A stretch of 13,619 bases of DNA from Xanthobacteraceae bacterium (GCA_025929595.1 JAICQA010000036.1:1-13619); one strand, 5' to 3'. Counted from the first letter of the stretch, positions 6,958 to 12,881 are shown. Made by a program: numbers and translations. The notes: generated by a model not told the origin, from the letters alone.

Positions 6958-7095
6958 ATGGTTTTACATCGGCAGGCGGTTGAATTTTCACGCGCGAGCG
7001 CGCATCCGCTGCGCCGCGTCGTGCTGGCGGATCATGCGCGGCTGCCGTGGCGCTTCTTTGGGCGGCTGACGGCGGCGATCCAGGCCGATCTTTGA
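6958..7095 (+). CDS. Possible 45-aa small protein or leader ORF upstream of leuC
   Basis: An ATG-TGA reading frame of 45 residues, MVLHRQAVEFSRASAHPLRR then a middle part containing LPWRFFGRL and ending AAIQADL. It is basic with several aromatic residues, has no membrane segment and no family I recognise. There is no Shine-Dalgarno; a TATATA box 7 nt upstream would make the message leaderless. Codon use in its second half is GC-rich at third positions like its neighbours, whereas the start includes a rare TTA codon. It has scattered leucines but no run, so it does not look like a classical leucine attenuation peptide. It may be a small gene, a leader ORF for leuC, or chance. The rest of this 320-nt gap (6843-7162) holds only the terminator and promoter, plus a short TGCGCG/CGCGCA inverted repeat at 7107-7121. 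Confidence 0.3.
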   Translation: MVLHRQAVEFSRASAHPLRRVVLADHARLPWRFFGRLTAAIQADL

Positions 7096-7162
7096 GCGAG
7101 CGACGCTGCGCGCCACGCGCAATTAAACGCTTGCATCCACCGTCCAACTTCCGAGTTCACTC

Positions 7163-8572
7163 ATGAAACCGCGCACGCTTTACGACAAAATCTGGGACGA
7201 TCATCTGGTTGACGAACAGCCGGACGGGACGTGCCTGCTCTATATCGACCGCCATCTCGTGCATGAGGTGACGAGCCCGCAGGCCTTCGAGGGCCTGCGC
7301 ATGGCGAAGCGCCGTGTGCATGCGCCGGAGAAGACGCTCGCCGTCGTCGATCACAACGTGCCGACTTCGGACCGCTCCAAGCCCAATCCCGATCCGGAAT
7401 CCGCCACGCAGATCGAGGCGCTGGCCGAGAACGCGCGCGAGTTCGGCATCGAGTATTACAACGAGCACGACCGCCGGCAGGGCATCGTGCATGTGATCGG
7501 ACCGGAGCAGGGCTTCACGCTGCCCGGCACGACGATCGTGTGCGGCGACAGCCACACATCGACGCATGGCGCCTTCGGTGCGCTCGCGCATGGCATCGGC
7601 ACGTCGGAGGTCGAGCACGTGCTCGCCACGCAGACGCTGATCCAGTCGAAGGCCAAGAACATGCTTGTCAGCGTCGACGGCCAATTGCCCGAGGGCGTCG
7701 GCGCCAAAGACATCATCCTCGCCATCATCGGCGAGATCGGCACGGCGGGCGGTACCGGCCACGTGATCGAATATGCGGGCGAGGCGATGCGCTCGCTCTC
7801 GATGGAAGGCCGCATGACGGTCTGCAACATGTCGATCGAAGGCGGCGCGCGCGCCGGCATGGTGGCGCCCGACGAGAAGACCTACGCGTATCTGAAGGAC
7901 CGTCCGAAATCGCCGAAAGGCGCGGCCTGGGACGAGGCCATGCGCTACTGGGAAACGCTGCATTCCGATAACGGCGCGCATTTCGACGCGGTCGTGAAGC
8001 TCGACGCCGCGAAGCTGCCGCCGATCGTGAGCTGGGGCACGAGCCCGGAGCAGGTCACGTCGATCACGGGCCGCGTGCCGGTACCGTCTGAGATCGCGCT
8101 CGAGAACAAGCGTGTCGCCGCCGAACGCTCGCTCGAATATATGGGGCTCAAGGGCGGCGAGAAGATCACCGACATCGCGCTCGACAGGGTTTTTATCGGG
8201 TCCTGCACGAATGGGCGGATCGAGGATTTGCGGCAAGTGGCGAAGATCGTGGCGGGCCGCAGGGTCAACGAGCGCGTCAGCGCGATGATCGTGCCGGGCT
8301 CGGGCCTCGTGAAAGAACAGGCGGAAGCCGAAGGCCTCGACAAGATCTTCAAGGCCGCGGGCTTCGACTGGCGCGAGCCGGGCTGCTCCATGTGCCTCGC
8401 GATGAATCCCGACAAGCTCGCGCCGGGCGAGCGTTGCGCTTCGACCTCGAACCGCAACTTCGAGGGGCGGCAGGGCTACAAGGGCCGCACACATCTCGTG
8501 TCGCCGTCGATGGCGGCAGCGGCCGCGATCGCCGGGCATTTCGTCGATATTCGTGAGTGGCCGAGGCAGTGA
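7163..8572 (+). CDS. leuC: 3-isopropylmalate dehydratase large subunit LeuC
   Basis: With LeuD it isomerises 2-isopropylmalate to 3-isopropylmalate, the second step of leucine synthesis; cytoplasmic, 4Fe-4S dependent. The 469-residue protein is the usual length for proteobacterial LeuC. It starts KPRTLYDKIWDDHLV, followed by LLYIDRHLVHEVTSPQAFEG and VVDHNVPT. Aconitase-family signatures are VCGDSHTSTHGAFGALAHGI (126-145), VFIGSCTNGRIEDLR (343-357; C348) and GCSMCLAMNPDKL (407-419; C408 and C411); C348, C408 and C411 are the expected cluster ligands. ERCASTSNRNFEGRQG and the C-terminal VSPSMAAAAAI are also present. No strong Shine-Dalgarno precedes the ATG. It is separated from leuD by about 2 kb of unrelated small genes, and a palindromic repeat starts 5 nt after its stop. 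Confidence 0.97.
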   Translation: MKPRTLYDKIWDDHLVDEQPDGTCLLYIDRHLVHEVTSPQAFEGLRMAKRRVHAPEKTLAVVDHNVPTSDRSKPNPDPESATQIEALAENAREFGIEYYNEHDRRQGIVHVIGPEQGFTLPGTTIVCGDSHTSTHGAFGALAHGIGTSEVEHVLATQTLIQSKAKNMLVSVDGQLPEGVGAKDIILAIIGEIGTAGGTGHVIEYAGEAMRSLSMEGRMTVCNMSIEGGARAGMVAPDEKTYAYLKDRPKSPKGAAWDEAMRYWETLHSDNGAHFDAVVKLDAAKLPPIVSWGTSPEQVTSITGRVPVPSEIALENKRVAAERSLEYMGLKGGEKITDIALDRVFIGSCTNGRIEDLRQVAKIVAGRRVNERVSAMIVPGSGLVKEQAEAEGLDKIFKAAGFDWREPGCSMCLAMNPDKLAPGERCASTSNRNFEGRQGYKGRTHLVSPSMAAAAAIAGHFVDIREWPRQ

Positions 8573-8577
8573 TCTCG

Positions 8578-8693
8578 TCATTCCGGGACGCGCGCTGCAA
8601 GCGCGCGGGCCCGGAATCCAAGCGGCTTCGCCGCAATCGTTGAATCGCCGTCTGGATTCCGGGCTCGCGCACTTCGTGCGCGCCCCGGAATGA
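8578..8693. repeat. Two-armed palindromic intergenic repeat after leuC
   Basis: The element reads TCATTCCGGG (8578-8587), GC hairpin, CCCGGAATCCA (8610-8620), a spacer with GCGGCTTCGCCGC, then TGGATTCCGGG (8653-8663), GC hairpin, CCCGGAATGA (8684-8693). Each half folds on itself and the halves are also inverted copies of each other. It has no ORF. The TCATTCC...GGAATCCA wording is that of dispersed intergenic repeats I know from Bradyrhizobium-type genomes. It lies between the converging leuC and the His-rich protein gene. Confidence 0.8.
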
Positions 8694-8696
8694 CAG

Positions 8697-8734
8697 CAAA
8701 GAAAACGGGCGCGCTTTTGAACAGCGCGCCCGTT
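8697..8734 (-). terminator. Intrinsic terminator of the minus-strand His-rich protein gene
   Basis: An 11-bp perfect stem AACGGGCGCGC (8704-8714) with GCGCGCCCGTT (8724-8734) and a 9-nt loop. Read on the minus strand it is followed by a T-rich stretch (TTTTCTTT, down to about 8697). On the plus strand no T tract follows. It lies 35 nt past the stop codon of the minus-strand gene ending at 8770. Confidence 0.75.
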
Positions 8735-8769
8735 ACCGTTTGGACTCGAGTGTTGGCGAATGCCCTAGC

Positions 8770-9084
8770 TTACCAGCAACGCCAGACGGTGCGGTAGAGC
8801 CTCGGGCTCCACACATATCCACAGCGTCGCGGAGCAAAGGCGTAAGGGGCAAAATAGAAACCCCGGTGATGCCAGTGTCCGTGGCGATGATGACGGTGGT
8901 GGCGATGGCCGTGATGACGGCCGCGGCGGCGTACGTCGATCACGTCCGAAACGTTCTGCGCATTCAGATTGATCGAGGCCGCAGCACCCGCCATTGACGC
9001 GGCGCCGGCCGAAGCCGGGATGAGCGCCGCGGCGCCAAAGATTGCCGCACCCGCGGCAAGCGATAAAAGAAGCCGTTTGATCAT
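8770..9084 (-). CDS. Small exported His-rich protein, stress-promoter linked
   Basis: A 104-residue protein of unknown function. A Sec-type signal peptide, MIKRLLLSLAAGAAIFGAAA followed by LIPASAGA, probably ends near residue 28, so the product should be periplasmic or secreted. Residues 52-74 are Arg/His-rich, with 11 histidines in the 17 positions 57-73, then GFYFAPYAFAP. The C-terminus is aromatic, with two cysteines (C88 and C103) in RRCGYVWSP and TVWRCW. The His cluster suggests metal binding, as inference only. The start is fixed by GAGGAGG (9092-9098) 7 nt upstream of the ATG; longer readings from 9141 lack this. A perfect EcfG-type promoter lies immediately upstream and a terminator downstream, so it is a monocistronic, probably stress-induced unit, divergent from the gene at 9260. 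Confidence 0.8.
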   Translation of the reverse strand: MIKRLLLSLAAGAAIFGAAALIPASAGAASMAGAAASINLNAQNVSDVIDVRRRGRHHGHRHHRHHRHGHWHHRGFYFAPYAFAPRRCGYVWSPRLYRTVWRCW

Positions 9085-9105
9085 TGCGTGTCCTCCTCGT
9101 CCGAT

Positions 9106-9130
9106 AACGCGGGCTCTCGCCCCGTGTTCC
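9106..9130 (-). promoter_or_regulatory. EcfG-type general stress promoter (GGAAC-N16-CGTT)
   Basis: On the minus strand GGAAC (9130-9126) and CGTT (9109-9106) are separated by exactly 16 nt, a full match to the alphaproteobacterial general-stress sigma (EcfG) consensus GGAAC-N16/17-CGTT. Transcription would start around 9098-9100, directly before the Shine-Dalgarno of the His-rich protein gene. Confidence 0.7.
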
Positions 9131-9259
9131 TGGGCGAGCATGTTCGACGCTCCGCGCTGAACGCGGGCTGATGCCGGTGTTCATGCGCCATTCATTCCTG
9201 TGGCGCTGGGCGGGCAAAACTGCTTTCAGAGCGTGGCGGCGCGCATTAGCATTCGCGGC

Positions 9260-9445
9260 ATGACAGAAGCGGACAGGGATCAAAGCGAACGCAGAGGCGA
9301 TGCTGTTCGCTCGGCCCGCGCGGAAAGCGGCGCCGTCAACGCGCCTGACGGTGTCGAAATCTGGGCGCGGCGCCTCGGCCGCGTTCTCGGCTGGTCGGCT
9401 GCTGCATTGATGCTGATCTATCTGTTGCGGGCCTACGCTTCATGA
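9260..9445 (+). CDS. 61-aa single-pass membrane protein coupled to metallopeptidase gene
   Basis: A small protein of unknown function. Residues 1-35 are polar and charged (MTEADRDQSERRGDAVRSAR at the start), then IWARRLGRVL and one predicted membrane helix, GWSAAALMLIYLL (44-56), close to the C-terminus. Basic residues precede the helix, which predicts the N-terminus inside the cell. No signal peptide. The start at 9260 is tentative because no Shine-Dalgarno is visible; an in-frame ATG at 9200 would add 20 residues. The stop TGA overlaps the next ATG (ATGA at 9442-9445), so it is translationally coupled to the zincin-like gene. That coupling, plus GC-rich third positions, is the main evidence that the gene is real. 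Confidence 0.6.
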   Translation: MTEADRDQSERRGDAVRSARAESGAVNAPDGVEIWARRLGRVLGWSAAALMLIYLLRAYAS

Positions 9446-9861
9446 CCGACTGGACTTCCGCCAAGGCACCGTCGATCGACGAGTTCGAAACGATCGCGGC
9501 GAAGGCCTACGCCGATCTGCCGGAACGCTTCCGCAAGCTGTGCGAGGGCGTGATCCTGCGTGTCGTCGATTTTCCCGAGCGCGATGTGCTCGACGAAATG
9601 GAGCTTGAAAGCCCGTTCGACATTCTGGGGCTCTTCACCGGCGTCGGCATGGCGATGGATGGCGCCGCGCCCGAGACGGGACGGATGCCGAATTCGGTCT
9701 TCCTCTACCGCCGCCCGATCCTCGATTACTGGGCCGAACATGACGAGGCGCTCGGCGCCATCATCACGCATGTGCTGGTGCATGAAATCGGGCATCATTT
9801 CGGGCTTTCCGACGCCGACATGGAAGCGATCGAGGCCGCCGCCGACGAGGCGCGCAGCTAG
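9442..9861 (+). CDS. Zincin-like metallopeptidase family protein (PF06262 type)
   Basis: A 139-residue cytoplasmic-looking protein without signal or membrane segments. The C-terminal zinc motif is HVLVHEIGHHFGLSDADME (110-128). H114, E115 and H118 form HExxH, with H119 and the acidic residues of the following SDAD/E segment as candidate third ligands. N-terminal features typical of the family are an acidic FETIAAKAYADLPERF (15-30), the central SPFDILGLFTG (57-67) and FLYRRPILDYWAEH (87-100). The length fits the minimal-metallopeptidase family (zinicin, formerly DUF1025), whose physiological substrates are generally not established. Its ATG overlaps the stop of the 61-aa membrane protein, suggesting co-production. 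Confidence 0.85.
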   Translation: MTDWTSAKAPSIDEFETIAAKAYADLPERFRKLCEGVILRVVDFPERDVLDEMELESPFDILGLFTGVGMAMDGAAPETGRMPNSVFLYRRPILDYWAEHDEALGAIITHVLVHEIGHHFGLSDADMEAIEAAADEARS

Positions 9862-9966
9862 TCTTCTAACCGCATGGCCACTCGCTGCGCTCGCCAAGCG
9901 GGTGCGTGATATCTTCCCGCCGCGCGCCTGATTCCCCAAACGCGGCGCGCCAAAAGGGGAAACACC

Positions 9967-10458
9967 ATGTCGCTGTCCATTCTTGTGTGGCTCGCGGTTG
10001 GTGCGTACGCGCTGCATATCGTCGAGGAGCATGTCCTCGACTGGTTCGGTTGGGCGCGGAAGACAATGAACCTGAACATGACGCGGGAGACCTACGTCAC
10101 GATCGAGGCCGCGTTCGTGGTGCTCGGCGTTGTCTCCGCGATGGTGGCGTCGGCCGTGCCGATGGCGGGACTTGCTTTCGTGGCGCTGCTCGTCATCAAC
10201 GTCACCTTCTTTCATCTGCTGCCGATGGCGATGGCCGGCGGGCGCTTCTCGCCGGGGACGCTCTCGGGCCTGCTGTTCTATGTGATCGGCTGGGTCGCCC
10301 TTACGAGCAGCAGCGCCACCGGGGCCAATGTGACCTGGGCGGTGGTGATCGGCGCCGCGGTCATCCTGTGGCCGATGCTGCTGCTGCAGTTGAAGCGCGA
10401 AGCCTATTTCCGCGGCGAAGCGGCCGCGGCGAGAAAGTCCGCCAAGCGGCGCAAATAG
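9967..10458 (+). CDS. HXXEE domain-containing integral membrane protein
   Basis: A 163-residue inner-membrane protein with four likely helices (about 43-63, 66-90, 98-114 and 120-141), plus a hydrophobic N-terminal stretch (3-19). The signature H17-IV-E20-E21 lies in YALHIVEEHVLDW, and a second conserved-looking histidine, H83, lies in FFHLLPMAM. The His/Glu set resembles a membrane metal site, but the family (PF13787) has no function I can state. The C-terminus is strongly basic (RKSAKRRK) and should be cytoplasmic. The start is supported by AAGGGGA 8 nt upstream. It is preceded by a 105-nt gap after the metallopeptidase gene with no clear promoter, and followed by a GC hairpin. Confidence 0.85.
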   Translation: MSLSILVWLAVGAYALHIVEEHVLDWFGWARKTMNLNMTRETYVTIEAAFVVLGVVSAMVASAVPMAGLAFVALLVINVTFFHLLPMAMAGGRFSPGTLSGLLFYVIGWVALTSSSATGANVTWAVVIGAAVILWPMLLLQLKREAYFRGEAAAARKSAKRRK

Positions 10459-10480
10459 CGTTGTCCTGCGGTAACGGGCA

Positions 10481-10506
10481 CGGCCCCGCGACATCTCGCG
10501 GGGCCG
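10481..10506 (+). terminator. Strong GC hairpin, possible terminator after the HXXEE gene
   Basis: An 11-bp perfect stem CGGCCCCGCGA/TCGCGGGGCCG with a CATC loop, 22 nt after the stop codon. No T tract follows on either strand, so intrinsic termination is uncertain; it may instead act as a 3' stabiliser or pause site. Confidence 0.45.
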
Positions 10507-10515
10507 GCCGCCGGT

Positions 10516-10543
10516 TTGACTCAAGGGCCGCCGCCGCTAGAAG
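10516..10543 (+). promoter_or_regulatory. Candidate sigma-70 promoter for leuD-leuB
   Basis: TTGACT (10516-10521, five of six) and TAGAAG (10538-10543, four of six) are separated by 16 nt. The start would fall near 10550, giving a leader of about 27 nt. This fits leuDB being transcribed apart from leuC. Confidence 0.55.
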
Positions 10544-10576
10544 TGTGCCCATCCGAGCAGGGCTTCCGAGTTTCCA

Positions 10577-11182
10577 ATGGAAAAGTTCACGACCCTTGAA
10601 GGCGTCGCCGCGCCGCTGAAGCTGATCAATGTCGACACCGACATGATCATCCCGAAGCAGTATCTGAAGACGATCAAGCGCACCGGCCTCGGCACGGGGC
10701 TGTTTTCGGAGATGCGCTACAAGGACGACGGCAGCGAGAACCCGGACTTCGTCCTCAACAAGCCGGCCTACAGGCAGGCGAAGATTCTGGTCGCGGGCGA
10801 CAATTTCGGCTGCGGCTCCTCGCGCGAGCATGCGCCGTGGGCGCTGCTCGACTTCGGCATCCGCTGCGTGATCTCGACTTCATTCGCGGACATCTTTTAC
10901 AACAACTGCTTCAAGAACGGCATTCTGCCGATCAAGGTGTCGCCGGAAGACCTCGAGAAGCTATTCGACGACGCCGAACGCGGCGCGAACGCGACGCTCA
11001 CCGTCGATCTCGCGGCCCAGGAAATCCGCGGGCCCGACGGCGGCACGGTCAAGTTCGACATCGACCCGCACCGCAAGCATTGCCTGCTGAACGGACTCGA
11101 CGATATCGGTCTCACCAAGGAAAAAGACGACAAGATCGTCGCATTCGAGAAGAAGGCCGCCGGCGCGCGGCCGTGGCTGTAA
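10577..11182 (+). CDS. leuD: 3-isopropylmalate dehydratase small subunit LeuD
   Basis: The swivel subunit that pairs with LeuC in the isopropylmalate isomerase and carries part of the substrate-specificity loop. The 201 residues match the usual LeuD length. Motifs are MEKFTTLEGVAAPL, NVDTDMIIPKQYLK (18-31), GDNFGCGSSREHAPWALLDF (74-93) and SFADIFYNNCFKNGILP (102-118). The C-terminal region has DPHRKHCLLNGLDDIGLT, as expected. The Shine-Dalgarno is weak. It is followed 5 nt later by leuB, so the two are surely co-transcribed; leuC is 2 kb away and apparently separately promoted. Confidence 0.97.
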   Translation: MEKFTTLEGVAAPLKLINVDTDMIIPKQYLKTIKRTGLGTGLFSEMRYKDDGSENPDFVLNKPAYRQAKILVAGDNFGCGSSREHAPWALLDFGIRCVISTSFADIFYNNCFKNGILPIKVSPEDLEKLFDDAERGANATLTVDLAAQEIRGPDGGTVKFDIDPHRKHCLLNGLDDIGLTKEKDDKIVAFEKKAAGARPWL

Positions 11183-11187
11183 ATCAC

Positions 11188-12303
11188 ATGGCAAGTTTCA
11201 ATCTGTTGCTGCTGCCGGGCGACGGCATCGGCCCCGAAGTCATGGCGCAGGCGAAGAACGTCATCGCGTGGCTTGAGAAGAACGGCGTCGCGAAATTCAG
11301 CATCGACGAAGATCTCGTCGGCGGCGCGGCCTACGAGTCGCACGGCAAGGCGATCTCCGAAGACGCGATGCATAAAGCGCTCGCGGCGGACGCGGTGCTG
11401 TTCGGCGCGGTCGGCGGGCCGAAGTGGGACAAGGTGCCGTATGACGTGCGGCCCGAAGCCGGACTTTTGCGGCTGCGCAAGGACCTCGCGCTGTTCGCGA
11501 ACCTGCGCCCTGCGATCTGCTACCCGGCGCTCGCCGATGCGTCGAGTCTTAAGCGTGAACTGGTCGACGGCCTCGACATCATGATCATCCGCGAGCTGAC
11601 GGGCGGCGTCTATTTCGGCGAGCCGAAAACGATTACGGACCTTGGCAACGGCCAGAAGCGCGCGGTCGACACGCAGGTGTACGACACCTACGAGATCGAG
11701 CGCATTGCGCGTGTGGCTTTCGATCTGGCGAAGAAGCGCCGGAACAAGGTCACGTCGATGGAAAAGCGCAACGTGATGAAGTCGGGCGTGCTGTGGAACG
11801 AGGTCGTGACACAGGTGCATCAGCGCGAATTCAGCGACGTGCAGCTCGAGCATGTGCTGGCGGACGCGGGCGGCATGCAGCTCGTGCGCAATCCGAAACA
11901 GTTCGACGTGATCGTCACCGACAATCTGTTCGGCGACATGCTCTCCGACGTGGCGGCGATGCTCACGGGCTCGCTCGGCATGCTGCCGTCGGCCTCGCTC
12001 GGCGAAGTCGATCCGAAAACGAAAAAGCGCCGCGCGCTCTATGAGCCGGTGCATGGGTCGGCGCCCGATATCGCCGGCAAGGGCCTCGCCAATCCGATTG
12101 CGATGATCGGCTCGCTCGGCATGGCGCTGCGCTACAGCTTCGGACTCATCCAGGCCGCGGACATGATCGAGCAGGCGATTGCCAACGTGCTCGCCAAGGG
12201 CCTGCGCACCGCCGACATCGGCGGCGACGCGAAAGCCGCAGGCACGGGCCAGATGGGCGAGGCGATCGTGGCGGAGCTGGACGCGCTCAGCGCAAGGGCC
12301 TAA
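11188..12303 (+). CDS. leuB: 3-isopropylmalate dehydrogenase LeuB
   Basis: NAD-dependent oxidative decarboxylase converting 3-isopropylmalate to 2-oxoisocaproate (4-methyl-2-oxopentanoate), the third step of leucine synthesis. The 371-residue protein begins MASFNLLLLPGDGIGPEV. It contains FGAVGGPKWD (72-81), LRPEA-type RPEAGLLRLRKDL (88-100), RELTGGVYFGEP (135-146, catalytic Y142), MEKRNVMKSG (191-200, catalytic K193), D226 in LADAGGMQL, D250 and D254 in NLFGDMLSD, and EPVHGSAPDIAGKGLANP (286-303). LADAGG and MEKRNV differ from the enteric YVDNAA and VDKANV wording, as I recall for Rhizobiales. The start is 5 nt after leuD; a much longer open frame upstream only traverses leuD in another frame. 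A palindromic repeat begins 19 nt after the stop. Confidence 0.97.
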   Translation: MASFNLLLLPGDGIGPEVMAQAKNVIAWLEKNGVAKFSIDEDLVGGAAYESHGKAISEDAMHKALAADAVLFGAVGGPKWDKVPYDVRPEAGLLRLRKDLALFANLRPAICYPALADASSLKRELVDGLDIMIIRELTGGVYFGEPKTITDLGNGQKRAVDTQVYDTYEIERIARVAFDLAKKRRNKVTSMEKRNVMKSGVLWNEVVTQVHQREFSDVQLEHVLADAGGMQLVRNPKQFDVIVTDNLFGDMLSDVAAMLTGSLGMLPSASLGEVDPKTKKRRALYEPVHGSAPDIAGKGLANPIAMIGSLGMALRYSFGLIQAADMIEQAIANVLAKGLRTADIGGDAKAAGTGQMGEAIVAELDALSARA

Positions 12304-12322
12304 CGCGGCCGTAATTTTCCGC

Positions 12323-12412
12323 TCATTCCCGCGCATAGGCGAGCGAACGCTCGCCGTTCGGCGAGCTATGCGGGAATCCAGCGCTGGGTCCCCGCTTTCG
12401 CGGGGACGAGCG
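12323..12412. repeat. Two-armed palindromic intergenic repeat after leuB
   Basis: Left arm TCATTCCCGCGCATAG pairs imperfectly with CTATGCGGGAATCCA and encloses the hairpin GCTCGCC-GTTC-GGCGAGC (12349-12366). A palindrome CCAGCGCTGG (12378-12387) forms the junction. The right arm is an 8-bp hairpin GTCCCCGC-TTTC-GCGGGGAC (12388-12407). The layout (TCATTCC, hairpin, GGAATCCA, TGG-TCC, hairpin) parallels the element after leuC. It lies in the convergent gap between leuB and the minus-strand gene ending at 12433, and no other terminator is visible there. Confidence 0.75.
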
Positions 12413-12432
12413 GTGACACTCGCGATGCTGTC

Positions 12433-12720
12433 TTAGTAGCCCGGCGCCTCGAAAATCCGCAGCAGCGGCCCGCGCGAGCTTTCCCACGAGCCGGTGCCGG
12501 CCGCGAACGGGCCGAAGGTCGGGTATTGCTGCTCGAGCGGGAAGGCATAGCGGTGATAGTGCATCGATCCCGGCTGCACCTTGGTGCCGGGATCGAGATA
12601 GCTTTTCGGCTGGACGGTGATGCGCGTGCGGGCGCGGTCCTGCGCCTCGACGGGAACGCTCGCGAGCAGCAAGGCGCTCGACGCGGTCGCGGCAATCAGG
12701 GCGAAAATCTGCGGGCGCAT
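12433..12720 (-). CDS. Small exported protein of unknown function, stress-promoter linked
   Basis: A 95-residue protein. MRPQIFALIAATASSALLLA then SVPVEAQ form a Sec signal peptide with likely cleavage near residue 27, so the mature protein of about 68 residues should be periplasmic. The mature part has RTRITVQPKSYLDPGTKVQP (31-50), GSMHYHRYAFPLEQQYPTFG (51-70) and ends LLRIFEAPGY. This Pro/Gly/Tyr-rich pattern reminds me of small conserved Bradyrhizobium envelope proteins without assigned function. It has no cysteine. The ATG at 12720 is preceded by GAGGA 5 nt upstream; a longer reading from 12798 would bury the signal peptide. It is divergent from the ECF sigma gene and convergent with leuB. 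A near-consensus EcfG promoter lies upstream. Confidence 0.75.
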   Translation of the reverse strand: MRPQIFALIAATASSALLLASVPVEAQDRARTRITVQPKSYLDPGTKVQPGSMHYHRYAFPLEQQYPTFGPFAAGTGSWESSRGPLLRIFEAPGY

Positions 12721-12819
12721 GACGTCCTCGATTCTGGAAACGCGGATGAAGTCTAGTCGCAAAAGCCGGCGCGGCATAGCGCTGGTGCGCCGACTCAAGG
12801 GGCGCGTCCTATTGCCAAT

Positions 12820-12844
12820 AACATCCGGCGTCCGTTAGCGTTCC
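12820..12844 (-). promoter_or_regulatory. Near-consensus EcfG-type promoter (GGAAC-N16-TGTT)
   Basis: On the minus strand GGAAC (12844-12840) and TGTT (12823-12820) are 16 nt apart; only the first base of the -10 departs from CGTT. It points at the small exported protein gene starting at 12720, with a predicted leader of about 90 nt. It lies within the divergent gap next to the ECF sigma gene. Confidence 0.5.
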
Positions 12845-12881
12845 GTGAAGGATAAAATCCGCTGGAAATTGGTGGTGCCCC

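Noticed and set aside
6958..7162. Leucine attenuator upstream of leuC
   Set aside because: No run of leucine codons and no hairpin with T tract is present in the leader.
7157..8581. 474-codon open frame on the minus strand opposite leuC
   Set aside because: Antisense shadow of LeuC with Arg/Ala/His-rich content and no recognisable domain.
9879..9904. Imperfect hairpin CACTCGC/GCGGGTG between the metallopeptidase and HXXEE genes
   Set aside because: Short, contains a G-U pair and lacks a T tract; too weak to call a terminator or repeat from sequence alone.
10837..12303. 488-codon reading of leuB starting inside leuD
   Set aside because: The first 117 residues are leuD read in another frame; LeuB clearly starts with MASFNLLLLPGDGIGPEV at 11188.
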